A stretch of 64,000 bases of DNA. Origin: Aureimonas phyllosphaerae. Lineage in GTDB: Bacteria > Pseudomonadota > Alphaproteobacteria > Rhizobiales > Rhizobiaceae. The notes below the pieces were generated by a model. The model was given only the letters and a program-made list of their open reading frames with translations. It was not told the origin of the DNA and did no database searches. The position numbers and the translations under genes were made by a program. Positions 11,658 to 19,646 of the stretch are shown in pieces. The stretch covers positions 1 to 64,000 of the forward strand of contig NZ_FOOA01000017.1 of the NCBI RefSeq assembly GCF_900113065.1. Direction: 5' to 3'. Each line of letters opens with the position of its first letter. Within the stretch, counting starts at the first letter, position 1.

Positions 11658-12872
11658 TCACGCCCCGGCCCGCGTGCGCTCGGCCGCCCGGCCGAGCGTC
11701 AGCATCACGCCGGCGCCGAGCACCACGGCGGCGGCGGCATAGACGATGACGCCGTGTGGGCCGATGCCGTCGATCAGGAAACCGCCAATCAGCGCGCCGC
11801 TGGCGATCGCCACCTGGAACGAGGAGGACAGGAGCGCACCGGAGCTTTCGGCGAGATCGGGCGCCGCGCGCGCATTCCAGATCGAGACGGCCACCGGGAA
11901 GCCGCCGAAGGCGAAGCCCCACAGCGCGACGGCGGCGAACGCCACCGCCGGCGTTCCGCCGAACAGCGCCAGCAGGAGCGAGGCCGCGCCGATGAGGAGC
12001 GACACGCCGCCGGCCGCCCACGCCGGGCTGCGCGCCGCGATCATTCCGGCCACGGGATTGCCGAGAAAGCCGCCGACGCCGAAGGCGAGAAGCGCCAGCG
12101 AGATTGTCGCGACGTCGAGGCGCGGCACCTCTTCCAGGAACGGGCGGATGAAGGTGAAGCCGGCGAAATGGCCGGACACGACGATGATCACCGTGGCAAA
12201 GCCGATCAACACCGCGCGCCGCGACAGGGCGGCGCGGAAGCTCGCAAAGCCCGGGGCGCCGACCGAGGGCAGGCGCGGCAGGACGAGAAGCTGGACGAGG
12301 AGCGACAGCGCGCCGAGCGCCGCTGCGGCAAGGAACGTCGCGCGCCAGCCCCACAGCGCGCCGAGCGCGGCGCCGAGCGGCGCCGCGACGACGGTCGCGA
12401 CCGACACGCCCATGACGATGATCGACATGGCGCGCGGCACGTCGGCCGGCGGCACCAGCCGCAGGGCCAAGGCCGTCATCATCGCCCAGAAGCCGCCCAG
12501 CGCGAAGCCGAGGAGCCCGCGCGCCACGAGGAGGACGCCAACACTGCCGGCAAAGGCCGTCAGCACGCTGGAGACGACCAGCATCGCCATCAGCGCCCAG
12601 ACGATGACACGCCGGTCGAGCCGGCCGGAGCCGAGCACCAGAAGCGGCCCGGCGAGCGCCGCGACCACGGCCGTCGCGGTGATCGCCTGCCCCACCGCGC
12701 CGTTGGTGACGCCGAGTTCGGCGGCCATCGGCGTCAGGAGGCTGACGGGCAGGAACTCGGCGGTGACGAGACCGAAGACGCCGAAGGACAGGGAGAACAC
12801 CGCGGGCCAGGCGGCGCCGGGTGTCTTGGTATCGGGCGCGGCGAGCGCCGCTTGGCAGGCGATGTCGGACAT
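11658..12872 (-). CDS. MFS transporter (AraJ-like efflux permease)
   Basis: An inner-membrane proton-driven transporter of the major facilitator superfamily with about 12 helices and 404 residues from the chosen start. The N-terminus carries FGLVTAEFLPVSLLTPMA, and the A-motif loop GSGRLDRR follows helix 2, as in sugar-efflux/arabinose-efflux (DHA1) permeases. ATG at 12872 was chosen because homology-like sequence starts there; ATG 12890 and TTG 12902 are alternatives. It is divergent from an AraC-type regulator, which probably controls it. The gene is convergent with the aldo/keto reductase, leaving a gap of only 9 bases. Confidence 0.9.
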   Translation of the reverse strand: MSDIACQAALAAPDTKTPGAAWPAVFSLSFGVFGLVTAEFLPVSLLTPMAAELGVTNGAVGQAITATAVVAALAGPLLVLGSGRLDRRVIVWALMAMLVVSSVLTAFAGSVGVLLVARGLLGFALGGFWAMMTALALRLVPPADVPRAMSIIVMGVSVATVVAAPLGAALGALWGWRATFLAAAALGALSLLVQLLVLPRLPSVGAPGFASFRAALSRRAVLIGFATVIIVVSGHFAGFTFIRPFLEEVPRLDVATISLALLAFGVGGFLGNPVAGMIAARSPAWAAGGVSLLIGAASLLLALFGGTPAVAFAAVALWGFAFGGFPVAVSIWNARAAPDLAESSGALLSSSFQVAIASGALIGGFLIDGIGPHGVIVYAAAAVVLGAGVMLTLGRAAERTRAGA

Positions 12873-12961
12873 GGAGGATCGTCCCGTCATGATGCAGTGC
12901 AAAAAATCGAAGGCCGAACCTAGTCTCGCCGCTCTGGCGTTTCCATGCTAGGAACGCCATC

Positions 12962-13936
12962 ATGCTTGATCGTTCGTCCAAACCTGTCGTCGACCCGATC
13001 GATCCCCTCACCGACATGCTGCGGGGGCTTCGGCTCGATGGCGTCGAGTACGGCCGGTGCCGCCTCCAGGGCGAGTGGGCCTTTCATTACCCGGCGCAGG
13101 ACCACGCCCATTTCCATTTCGTGGCCGGTCAGGGCTGCTGGCTGCAGAGCCCCGACGGCGAATGGAGCGAGCTCTCGGCCGGCGACGCGGTGCTGGTGCC
13201 GCGCGGCGCCGCCCATACGCTGGCGAGCGCGCCGGGCATCGCGCCTCGCGCCTTTCCGCGCCGCGAGTGCCTCGCCATCTGCGAGAGCGTCTACGACTAC
13301 GGTGCGGCCGAGCCGGAAGCGGAGGGCGTCTGCATCCTCTTCTGCGGCACCATGCGCTTCAACATCGACGGGCTGCATCCGCTCCTGCGGATGATGCCCG
13401 ACCTGATGCGCGCCAAGGAACTGATGCAGGCCGAGCCCGCGATCCCGCACCTTCTCGACGCGATGATCGCCGAGTGCAGCCTCAACCGCGTCGGCGCGAG
13501 CGGCATCCTGGCGCGGCTCGCCGACGTGATGGCCGCGCAGATCATCCGCTCGTGGGTGGAGCACGGCTGCGGCGACGAGGCGGGATGGCTTGCGGCGGTG
13601 CGCGATCCGAAGGTCGGCCGGGTGCTGGCCGCGATCCATGCCGAGCCCGAGCGCGACTGGACGGTGGCGGAGATGGCCGCGCTGATGGGCGTGTCGCGCT
13701 CGGGCTTTGCCGCCAAGTTCACTGCGATCGTCGGCGCGACGCCAGCCCATTACGTCACGCAGGTGCGCATGCACCAGGCCCGGCAGTGGATCGCGCGCGA
13801 CCGCATGCGCATCGCCGATGCCAGCCGCCGGCTCGGCTACGAGTCGGAGGCCTCGTTCGGCCGCGCCTTCAAGCGCGTCATCGGCACAGCGCCGGGCCGC
13901 ATGCGCGCCGCGGGAACGGACGGCGCAAGGGCCTGA
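12962..13936 (+). CDS. AraC-family transcriptional regulator (cupin sensor)
   Basis: A 324-residue regulator. The N-terminal cupin-like sensor (about 10-190) includes DHAHFHFVAGQGCWL and GDAVLVPRGAAH. The C-terminal AraC double helix-turn-helix (about 215-315) has WTVAEMAALMGVSRSGFAAKF and the second HTH ADASRRLGYESEASFGRAF. The sensor type is the one commonly found next to MFS efflux genes. The start has AGGAA 8 bases upstream. It is divergent from the MFS gene with 89 bases between starts, where its binding site should lie. Confidence 0.92.
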   Translation: MLDRSSKPVVDPIDPLTDMLRGLRLDGVEYGRCRLQGEWAFHYPAQDHAHFHFVAGQGCWLQSPDGEWSELSAGDAVLVPRGAAHTLASAPGIAPRAFPRRECLAICESVYDYGAAEPEAEGVCILFCGTMRFNIDGLHPLLRMMPDLMRAKELMQAEPAIPHLLDAMIAECSLNRVGASGILARLADVMAAQIIRSWVEHGCGDEAGWLAAVRDPKVGRVLAAIHAEPERDWTVAEMAALMGVSRSGFAAKFTAIVGATPAHYVTQVRMHQARQWIARDRMRIADASRRLGYESEASFGRAFKRVIGTAPGRMRAAGTDGARA

Positions 13937-13968
13937 AAAGACGCTCGCGCACCGGCTGGAAGGCCGCC

Positions 13969-14559
13969 TCAGACGGGCGGCCAGGTCTTCAGCGTCATCG
14001 CCACCACGCGGCGCAGATCGTCCGGCGTCGCGCCGCTCGCGGCCTGGACCGACAGTCCCTGCGCCACCGACATGACGTAGCGTGCAAGGTCCTTCGGGTC
14101 GGCTTCGGGCGGCAGGTCGCCGACGGCTTTCCATTCCTCGAGGCGGCGGCAGAGGGCGGCCTCGCTTTCGGCCCGGCGCGCGCAGAGCTCCTGCCGGATC
14201 GATTCCGATGCTTCGCTGCAGACCAGCGCGCCCTGCACCATCAGGCAGCCCTTGGGTGCTTCCTCGTCCTCGCCAACGCCGGCAAAGGCCAGGAGCATCC
14301 GCTCCACCGCCCGGCGCGAGGTCGCCTCGTTGAGGGCGCTGCAGCCGAGGTCCGAGCGGCGCGACGCGTAGCGATCGAGCGCCTTGCGGAACAGCTCCTC
14401 CTTGTTGCCGAACACGGCGTAGAGACTGGGCTTGGCGATGCCCATCGCCTGCGTTAGGTCGGACATCGAGGTGCCCTCGTAGCCTTGGCGCCAGAACACA
14501 TCCAGCGCGCTATCGAGGGCCTCGTCGGGATCGAACTCCCGCGGGCGGCCGGCACCCAT
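13969..14559 (-). CDS. TetR-family transcriptional repressor
   Basis: A 196-residue TetR/AcrR repressor. The N-terminal HTH (about 7-55) reads FDPDEALDSALDVFWRQGYE then MSDLTQAMGIAKPSLYAVFG. It has a helical ligand domain with a Cys residue near KGCLMVQGAL. The GRPREFD start is typical of the subgroup that represses divergent redox or efflux genes. Two TACC-N4-GGTA palindromes lie 53 and 110 bases upstream of its start, so it is probably autoregulated. No obvious target gene begins beside it except the small secreted protein at 14890. Confidence 0.92.
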   Translation of the reverse strand: MGAGRPREFDPDEALDSALDVFWRQGYEGTSMSDLTQAMGIAKPSLYAVFGNKEELFRKALDRYASRRSDLGCSALNEATSRRAVERMLLAFAGVGEDEEAPKGCLMVQGALVCSEASESIRQELCARRAESEAALCRRLEEWKAVGDLPPEADPKDLARYVMSVAQGLSVQAASGATPDDLRRVVAMTLKTWPPV

Positions 14560-14611
14560 GATCGCATCTCCTTGTTTTCGAACGCTCGGGCGAACCGACG
14601 TCAGATTTTTA

Positions 14612-14623
14612 TACCTGTCGGTA
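14612..14623. promoter_or_regulatory. Candidate TetR operator 1
   Basis: TACCTGTCGGTA is an inverted TACC-N4-GGTA palindrome in an AT-rich patch upstream of the TetR gene. A second copy with the same arms lies 57 bases away. Two matching sites in a short intergenic region suggest a repressor operator. Confidence 0.55.
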
Positions 14624-14668
14624 AATTAGTCCGTTGACAGCCGGAAACCAAGCCCCTAATTCATTCCA

Positions 14669-14680
14669 TACCAAACGGTA
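14669..14680. promoter_or_regulatory. Candidate TetR operator 2
   Basis: TACCAAACGGTA repeats the TACC-N4-GGTA arms of the site at 14612. The 330-base stretch 14560-14889 holds these two sites and the promoter of the downstream secreted-protein gene. I see no gene in it. Confidence 0.55.
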
Positions 14681-14889
14681 ATGAACTGCAAAGGTTCAAC
14701 GCCGGACGGGGCGGACGCGACAGCGACACCCCGTCAACACACGCAACAGCGCCGGATTGCAAGACCTGGCGCGCCGCGGGCGCATGCCATGCGCTCCGAC
14801 CCAACGCCGCGAGACGCCGTCCGTATCCGCGCCCGCTCCGGGCCGCGGCCGGGCCGACGCGCGCCTCGAAACCCCAAGGAGTTTCTCCC

Positions 14890-15192
14890 ATGACCCGCAC
14901 GATCCTCTCCGCCACCACCGCCCTTCTCCTCTCGACCGGCCTCGGCCTGGCCGGCGGCCTCGTCCCTGGCTCGGACGTCGGCACCAGGTACGACGACGGC
15001 CTTGCCGACCGCTCGGTGGTGACCGGCGAGGCCGCGACCCGCTCGGCCGGCGGACGCGGCGAGGCCGCCACGGCCTTCGGCTACCCCGCCGCCCGCAGCA
15101 CCCCGGCCGCCGCCGAGGCGCAGCCGGCCGCCAAGTCCCCTCGCGCGGTGGAAACCCGCGGAGCCCTCGTCCCCGGCTCCGACAGTTTCTGA
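14890..15192 (+). CDS. Small secreted protein, unknown function
   Basis: A 100-residue protein with a clear Sec signal peptide (TRTILSATTALLLSTGLGLAG), so it is probably periplasmic. The mature part is low complexity (Ala, Gly, Arg). It is bracketed by a near-identical element at both ends, GLVPGSDVG near the start and ALVPGSDSF at the C-terminus. AAGGAG lies 8 bases before the ATG and a strong terminator follows directly, so it is a monocistronic gene. I do not recognise the family. Confidence 0.75.
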   Translation: MTRTILSATTALLLSTGLGLAGGLVPGSDVGTRYDDGLADRSVVTGEAATRSAGGRGEAATAFGYPAARSTPAAAEAQPAAKSPRAVETRGALVPGSDSF

Positions 15193-15204
15193 CCTCGCGC
15201 CCGT

Positions 15205-15242
15205 CCGCCCGCGAAGGTTGCGGCCTTCGCGGGCGGTTCTTA
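15205..15242 (+). terminator. Rho-independent terminator
   Basis: Perfect 13-bp arms CCGCCCGCGAAGG (15205-15217) and CCTTCGCGGGCGG (15224-15236) flank a 6-base loop and are followed by TTCTT. It lies 12 bases after the stop of the secreted-protein gene, which it most likely terminates. Confidence 0.85.
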
Positions 15243-15299
15243 CCGAGCGGCGCCCCCCGTGCCGCCCATCCCGTGGACCGACCGACGAGGAGCACCCCG

Positions 15300-15518
15300 A
15301 TGTCCCTGTGCCTATCCCCGGACGACACCCGGATCGAAACTCCCTACACGGCCCTGACCCCGGACACGCTCGGCGCACGCCTGCGCCGCCTGTTCCTGTC
15401 GGCGGCCGATCAGGACACGGCCGAGCTGATGCCGGCGCCCCGGGTCGAGCGCTCGGCGTTCCGGAAGCCCACCCCGGGTCGCCCGGCGCGCGAGGAGATC
15501 AACGCCCTGTTGCTGTAG
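15300..15518 (+). CDS. Small hypothetical protein (72 aa)
   Basis: A 72-residue ORF with GAGGAG about 8 bases before the ATG. It has no signal peptide or membrane helix and is moderately basic, ending REEINALLL. It overlaps the 3' end of the minus-strand diguanylate cyclase by 20 bases, tail to tail. I recognise no family. Support comes from the ribosome-binding site and its clean start after a terminator. Confidence 0.55.
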   Translation: MSLCLSPDDTRIETPYTALTPDTLGARLRRLFLSAADQDTAELMPAPRVERSAFRKPTPGRPAREEINALLL

Positions 15519-16557
15519 TGCGAGCGGCCGCGCCGGCCACGGCGCGGCGTCCATGAAAGGCGCGCTTCGAGCGGTACATGTTGCGGTCGGCGCGGGCGAG
15601 GAGCTGGTCCATGCCCTCGCCTGCGCGGCGCCAGGCGAGCCCCGTCGAAAAACTGAGAGGGACCTGCCAGGCTCCGCCCTCGTTCCCGTCCGCCGCACGG
15701 GCAAGACGCGCGATCAGGGCGTTGGCGCCGGCCTCGTCGAGCCCGGTGACGATCGCCACGAACTCGTCGCCGCCCATCCGCACCGCCGGACAGGTCGGCG
15801 GCAGGTGGTCGCGCAGGAGGCGCCCCATCCGGCGCAGGAGATCGTCGCCCGCCTTGTGCCCGAACCGGTCGTTGGCGCTCTTCAGCCCGTTGAGGTCGAA
15901 GACGGCGAGCGCGACCGGGTCGCCGCCGACCTCCAGGCGCTCCAGCGTCTCGGTCAGGAAGGTGCGATTGTGGAGGCCGGTCAGCGGGTCGTGCGTGCGC
16001 GCGGCTTCCAGCAGGCGAAGCGCCTGCTGCTGCACCGACACGTCCTCGACGCAGATGAGATAGGCGGCCCAGTCGGCCTCGTGGCCGGGCAGGAGCCGGC
16101 CCTTGTATTTCACGTCGAGAAGGCGCCCGCGCGCCGTGTAGTTGCGCGTCACGACGCTGGTGGCGACCTGGCCGCCCCAGAGCTGGCAGATCACCTCGAC
16201 GAAGGAAGCAATCTGGTCCTCGCCGAAGATCTCGCGGACCTTCGCCATCAGCGCCGCCTCATCGGCGACCTCGTAGAGGCGCAGCGTCTCGCGGTTGACG
16301 GCCGTCACCCGGATCAGGGCGACGAGTTCCTCGACGCGCGCAGAATCGGCCGCGAGATGCGTGCGCAGGTCGTCGATCCCCCCAGCGCGCCACCTGTCGA
16401 GGCGCTCCTTGAGGAGATGGAGGTCCTGGATCCACATCGAGGTCGGCGCGTGCTCGAAGGCGAGCGCGCTCCGGTCCCGCTGAAGCGGGTCGGCGAAGGC
16501 CTGGCCGGGGTGGGCGGGGTCCGTCGGGCGCGCAGGCGCGTTGTCGCTCACGATCAC
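15499..16557 (-). CDS. GGDEF diguanylate cyclase with PAS-like sensor
   Basis: A 352-residue cytoplasmic enzyme predicted to make the second messenger c-di-GMP from GTP. The N-terminal half (about 30-170) looks like a PAS/PAC sensor (LRLYEVADEAALM, DWAAYLICVEDVS). The GGDEF domain (about 185-335) has DPLTGLHNRTFL, the intact active site RMGGDEFVAI and the late motif ADRNMYRSKR. No RxxD inhibitory site is evident in the expected position. It has no membrane segment. The gene stands alone on its strand. Confidence 0.92.
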   Translation of the reverse strand: MIVSDNAPARPTDPAHPGQAFADPLQRDRSALAFEHAPTSMWIQDLHLLKERLDRWRAGGIDDLRTHLAADSARVEELVALIRVTAVNRETLRLYEVADEAALMAKVREIFGEDQIASFVEVICQLWGGQVATSVVTRNYTARGRLLDVKYKGRLLPGHEADWAAYLICVEDVSVQQQALRLLEAARTHDPLTGLHNRTFLTETLERLEVGGDPVALAVFDLNGLKSANDRFGHKAGDDLLRRMGRLLRDHLPPTCPAVRMGGDEFVAIVTGLDEAGANALIARLARAADGNEGGAWQVPLSFSTGLAWRRAGEGMDQLLARADRNMYRSKRAFHGRRAVAGAAARTTATGR

Positions 16558-16788
16558 CTTTCAACGCTCCAGATTCGGTCCCACGACCTGTTCTAGCGCG
16601 GCTTCGTTAGCGAGATGCCACCACGACGCGGTCAATCCTTGCGATCGAGATCCGGGTCGCAGCTCCGCCCTCGGCCAAACGGTTGGTGGTCGGGGAAGCC
16701 CGATGCGTCGCCGACCGGCGGCGGCGGCGGGCCAAGGGGGGCCGCCGGGCGGTCGCGCATGGTGTCCCGCCCGCGGCCCGAGCCCGGC

Positions 16789-17169
16789 TCAGCCCTTGCG
16801 GCTCTGGCGGGCGGCGTAGCGCGCGTCGCGCTTGGCCTTCTGCGCGGCCTGGTCGGCCATTGCCTGGGCGATCAGCTTGTCGCGTTCGGACACGGCGGCC
16901 TTCTCGGCGGCTTCCGCGGCGGCGGCGGCTTCGGCGGCGCGCTGCGCCTCGCGGGCCTCGGCCTCGGCCTTCTGCTGCTCACGCTTGGCGGCCTCGCGCT
17001 CGGCACGGGCGGCGGCGAGCGCGGCGTGCTCCTCGCGGCGGGCCTGCGCGGCCGGATCGTTCTGTTTGGCCTTCATCTTCTCGAGCAAGGCCGCCTTGGC
17101 ATCCTTGGCCGCGTTGCGGCGATCGATGAAGTCCGTGCCAGTCTGTTTCAACGTTTCTCTCTTTCGCAT
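16789..17169 (-). CDS. Ala/Glu/Lys-rich coiled-coil protein (DUF6481-like)
   Basis: A roughly 126-residue, highly charged helical protein. It begins TDFIDRRNAAKDAKAALLEKM and continues with long Ala/Glu/Arg runs that predict one extended coiled coil. The pattern resembles the DUF6481 family of alphaproteobacteria, from memory only. ATG at 17169 is used; TTG at 17172, or a TTG inside the reading frame at MKQTG, are alternatives, the last having AGAGAG upstream. It heads a run of four small basic or coiled-coil genes on the minus strand (16.8-18.0 kb). The function is unknown. Confidence 0.7.
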   Translation of the reverse strand: MRKRETLKQTGTDFIDRRNAAKDAKAALLEKMKAKQNDPAAQARREEHAALAAARAEREAAKREQQKAEAEAREAQRAAEAAAAAEAAEKAAVSERDKLIAQAMADQAAQKAKRDARYAARQSRKG

Positions 17170-17282
17170 CAAAGGGGGCCGCTAACGCTTTGCCGCCCGT
17201 CGGATCGGGTCGGATCATAGCATCCCGGCGGAATGTTTCGAAGGGGTCGGCCGGGACCCAAGAAGGTCGCCGGCCGATCGGA

Positions 17283-17462
17283 TCAGGCCTCGCGCGCTGC
17301 CATGTAGGAGTCAAGCTTCTTTCGCGAGGGGCCGTAGCGTTTGATGATCGTCTTCGCCTCGCCCGGCGGAATTCCATACTTTCGGGCAAAGGCCTCCGGC
17401 TCGTAGGGTTCCTCGGCCGGTCTCGTGCGGGACTTGTCAGCCCCGCTCTTCTGTTCGGACAT
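17283..17462 (-). CDS. Small DUF3606-like protein (59 aa)
   Basis: A 59-residue soluble protein. Its core EPEAFARKYGIPPGEAK then RYGPSRKKLDSYM resembles the short DUF3606 helix-turn-helix-like pattern seen in rhizobial stress proteins. The function of that family is unknown. It sits between two other small Lys/Ala-rich genes of the same orientation. Supported by coding-like composition and a plausible start. Confidence 0.6.
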   Translation of the reverse strand: MSEQKSGADKSRTRPAEEPYEPEAFARKYGIPPGEAKTIIKRYGPSRKKLDSYMAAREA

Positions 17463-17484
17463 GGGTGTTCATGCTTTCCCCGCG

Positions 17485-17655
17485 TCAGTTCGCGGCAGGA
17501 GAGGGGTCGCTCGTCTCGTGCGGACCGTCGTCGTCACCGTCCGTCTCGCCGGGGGCGGCCTTGGATGCGGCCTTGGCCGCGGCCTTCTCCGCCTTCTTGG
17601 CGGCCTTGGCCTTTTCGCGTTCCCGGCGCTCGAAGTCGAAATTCGGTTTTTTCAT
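17485..17655 (-). CDS. Small Lys/Ala-rich protein (56 aa)
   Basis: A 56-residue protein starting MKKPNFDFERREREK, followed by Ala/Lys repeats that resemble histone-H1-like tails and an acidic end. The N-terminal MKKPNFDFERREREK pattern is one I associate with short conserved alphaproteobacterial proteins of unknown function. It lies 22 bases upstream of the next gene on the minus strand. Possible nucleic-acid binding is inference from charge. Confidence 0.55.
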   Translation of the reverse strand: MKKPNFDFERREREKAKAAKKAEKAAAKAASKAAPGETDGDDDGPHETSDPSPAAN

Positions 17656-17744
17656 GGGCGATCCCTCGGCCGGTGAGTCATCCCCTGCATATGGGGAGCG
17701 ACCGACGGAAATGCGAACCGCAAAGCGAGCGAACGGGCTCGCGT

Positions 17745-17782
17745 CAAACAAAGAAGGCGCCGGGTCCGGGCCCGACGCCTTC
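17745..17782 (-). terminator. Rho-independent terminator
   Basis: The arms GAAGGCG-c-CGGG and CCCG-a-CGCCTTC pair with one mismatch. Read on the minus strand they are followed by TTTGTTTG. This would end transcription of the 39-residue gene at 17880-17999. Confidence 0.7.
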
Positions 17783-17879
17783 GATAGTTGGGGCCAACGC
17801 AACACGCCTCAACCACTGGCGCGACATTAGCCCGGTCACCCTTAAGATCCGGTTTCGGACGGCGTGACCCGCCCGCCGA

Positions 17880-17999
17880 TCAGCTCTTCTTCGAGGCGGG
17901 CGTCGTGCCGCCCTTCAGGCTCGGCGCGGCGGCGATCGTCTTCTCGACGACCTTCTTCGGCTTGCGGGCTTCCTTCCCGCCCTTGTTCTTCTCACCCAT
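17880..17999 (-). CDS. Very small Lys-rich protein (39 aa)
   Basis: A 39-residue basic protein (MGEKNKGGKEARKPKKVVEK, then a short neutral part ending ASKKS). It has about 30 percent Lys and no membrane segment. It is followed by a terminator on its own strand, which supports a real transcription unit. It may be a nucleoid or ribosome-associated peptide by charge only. The function is unknown. Confidence 0.5.
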   Translation of the reverse strand: MGEKNKGGKEARKPKKVVEKTIAAAPSLKGGTTPASKKS

Positions 18000-18076
18000 G
18001 ATCTCGTTCCTCCGGTTGACGGCGGCGGAGCATGGCACGAAGCCGGGCCGGGGCGACAATCAATTCTTGAGGGCGC

Positions 18077-19156
18077 TCAGGCGCCCGCCACGAGCCGCAG
18101 CACCTGCCCCGGCCGCTCGTGCTCGACGAGCTCTCCGGCAAAGCGTTCGGCAAGCCCGGCAAAGCCGTCGATGTCGGTAAAGACGAGATCGCGCGGGGCG
18201 TGGAAGGGGCCGAGCCGCACGGCGCCCGCCTGGACGGCCAGCACCGGGTCGCCGGTTTCCGGCGCAAGGCACGCGTCGATGCGCGACACGGGCTCGGTGA
18301 CGCCGCGCGTCGCCAGTTCCGCCTCGATGCGCCCGGCCAGCGCATGGAAGGCGAGCGAGGATGCCGCCTCATGCCAGAACACCGGCTCGTCCAGGCGGAA
18401 GGGCAGCGTCGCGGCATAGGTGTCGAGCCAGGACGCGCGGGTCGCGGCCATGGCGAGCTGGCGCGCCTCGACTTCGGCGTCCGGCAGGTCCCAGTCCTCG
18501 ACCGGCGTCAGGCAGATGCCGAGAAGAAGGCCCTCCACGTCTCCCTCGCCCTCGCCGACCGTCGGCAGGCCGGCGCGCGCCAGCGCCTCGCGCGCCGCCG
18601 CCAGCCCCGCCTCGGGTGTATCGGCCTCGACCAGCGCGGCGAGCCCCTCGGTCAGCGCGTGGACCGTTGCCGGGCCGACGGTGTAGAGATCCACGGCATC
18701 CGGCGCGAGCACCACGGGCAGGATCGCGACCGCGCCGGCCTCCGGGAAGACGCCGGATTCGCGCAGGGAACGGGCGAGCGCGGCAAGGCTCTCGCCATCG
18801 CCGGCAAAGTCCGTGAGGGCGTCCGCCGTCCCGGTCGCCGCAAACAGGATCGGCTGGAGGTCGAACGTCCCTTCGCCGCCGTCCGGCAGGCGGGCCGCCA
18901 TCCCGGCCCAGGCGGCCTGTGCGAAGACCTCGCGTCGGAAGGCGTCGAAGCCGCCGTCGAGGAGTTCGTCGAGTTCGGGTGAGAGGCGGGCAAAGGCCGC
19001 GTCGAAGCCGTCGAGGTCGAAGTCGATCTCGACCGTCTCCTCGGCGAAGAACGCTCCGGCGGCCTGGAAGATCGCCCGCTCCGCCGGCGTCTTGCCGCGC
19101 GTCTGCATCTGGCGCGCGAGCTTGGCCGCGAAGCGGCGATCCTGTCGGTTGGTCAT
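18077..19156 (-). CDS. Hypothetical protein (359 aa)
   Basis: A 359-residue soluble, acidic protein with a short basic N-terminus (MTNRQDRRFAAKLARQMQTR). There is no signal peptide and no membrane helix. Many Ala/Leu/Glu helices suggest an all-alpha or mixed fold, and a possible motif CLTPVEDWDLPDAEV lies near residue 225. I recognise no domain. It stands alone on the minus strand, divergent from the small secreted protein at 19299, and coding bias matches the chromosome. Confidence 0.7.
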   Translation of the reverse strand: MTNRQDRRFAAKLARQMQTRGKTPAERAIFQAAGAFFAEETVEIDFDLDGFDAAFARLSPELDELLDGGFDAFRREVFAQAAWAGMAARLPDGGEGTFDLQPILFAATGTADALTDFAGDGESLAALARSLRESGVFPEAGAVAILPVVLAPDAVDLYTVGPATVHALTEGLAALVEADTPEAGLAAAREALARAGLPTVGEGEGDVEGLLLGICLTPVEDWDLPDAEVEARQLAMAATRASWLDTYAATLPFRLDEPVFWHEAASSLAFHALAGRIEAELATRGVTEPVSRIDACLAPETGDPVLAVQAGAVRLGPFHAPRDLVFTDIDGFAGLAERFAGELVEHERPGQVLRLVAGA

Positions 19157-19298
19157 GCCGCGGTCCTGAATAGTGTCCGGTCAGTCCCGGCTCGTTAGCA
19201 TCCGGCGCGCGGCGAAGCATCCCCACGGCGGCCGTCATCAAAGCGCCGGCAAGGGAGGATCCCGTCGGCAGGCCAACACCGCTCAAGGACCGTCCGCC

Positions 19299-19610
19299 AT
19301 GCGTCACCTCGCCCTCGCCCTCTTTCTCGCGCTCGCAACCGTCACGGCCGGCGCGGCCCATGCGTCGAGCGACGACGCCTGGGCGGCGTTCGATGCCCGC
19401 GTCGCGAAGGCCTGCCGCGAGGCGAGCGGCTTCCAGCGCGCCCGTACCTCGGCGATCGTCGGCTTCGACGACCGGGTCGGCCGCGTCGCCGTGCTGGTCG
19501 GCGATCGTGCCGGCAAGATGCCGCCGAAGCTCTGCCTCTACGACAAGCGCGCGCAGAAAGCCTATGTCGACGAGGCGGCGGGCTGGAGCGCGCCGATGAC
19601 CGGCCGCTGA
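19299..19610 (+). CDS. Small periplasmic protein, unknown
   Basis: A 103-residue protein with a Sec signal peptide (MRHLALALFLALATVTAGAA, cleavage after AHA). The mature region is about 80 residues with two cysteines (KACREA and KLCLYD) that could form a disulfide. It repeats the pattern VGRVAVLVGDR, typical of short beta-rich periplasmic proteins. AAGGA lies about 10 bases before the chosen ATG; an upstream in-frame start at 19173 would remove the signal peptide from the N-terminus. The function is unknown. Confidence 0.7.
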   Translation: MRHLALALFLALATVTAGAAHASSDDAWAAFDARVAKACREASGFQRARTSAIVGFDDRVGRVAVLVGDRAGKMPPKLCLYDKRAQKAYVDEAAGWSAPMTGR

Positions 19611-19646
19611 TCCGCTCCGGTCCGGCACGAGAGGAGACGCGACCCC

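Noticed and set aside
13962-13982. GGCCGCC/GGCGGCC dyad between the AraC and TetR genes as a terminator
   Set aside because: Arms are only 7 bp, there is no T-run on either side and it overlaps the TetR stop codon; in such GC-rich DNA this is likely chance.
14681-14893. 70-codon plus-strand frame starting just after the second TetR operator
   Set aside because: No Shine-Dalgarno sequence and Arg/Pro/Thr-rich shadow-like composition; it ends inside the start of the better-supported secreted-protein gene.
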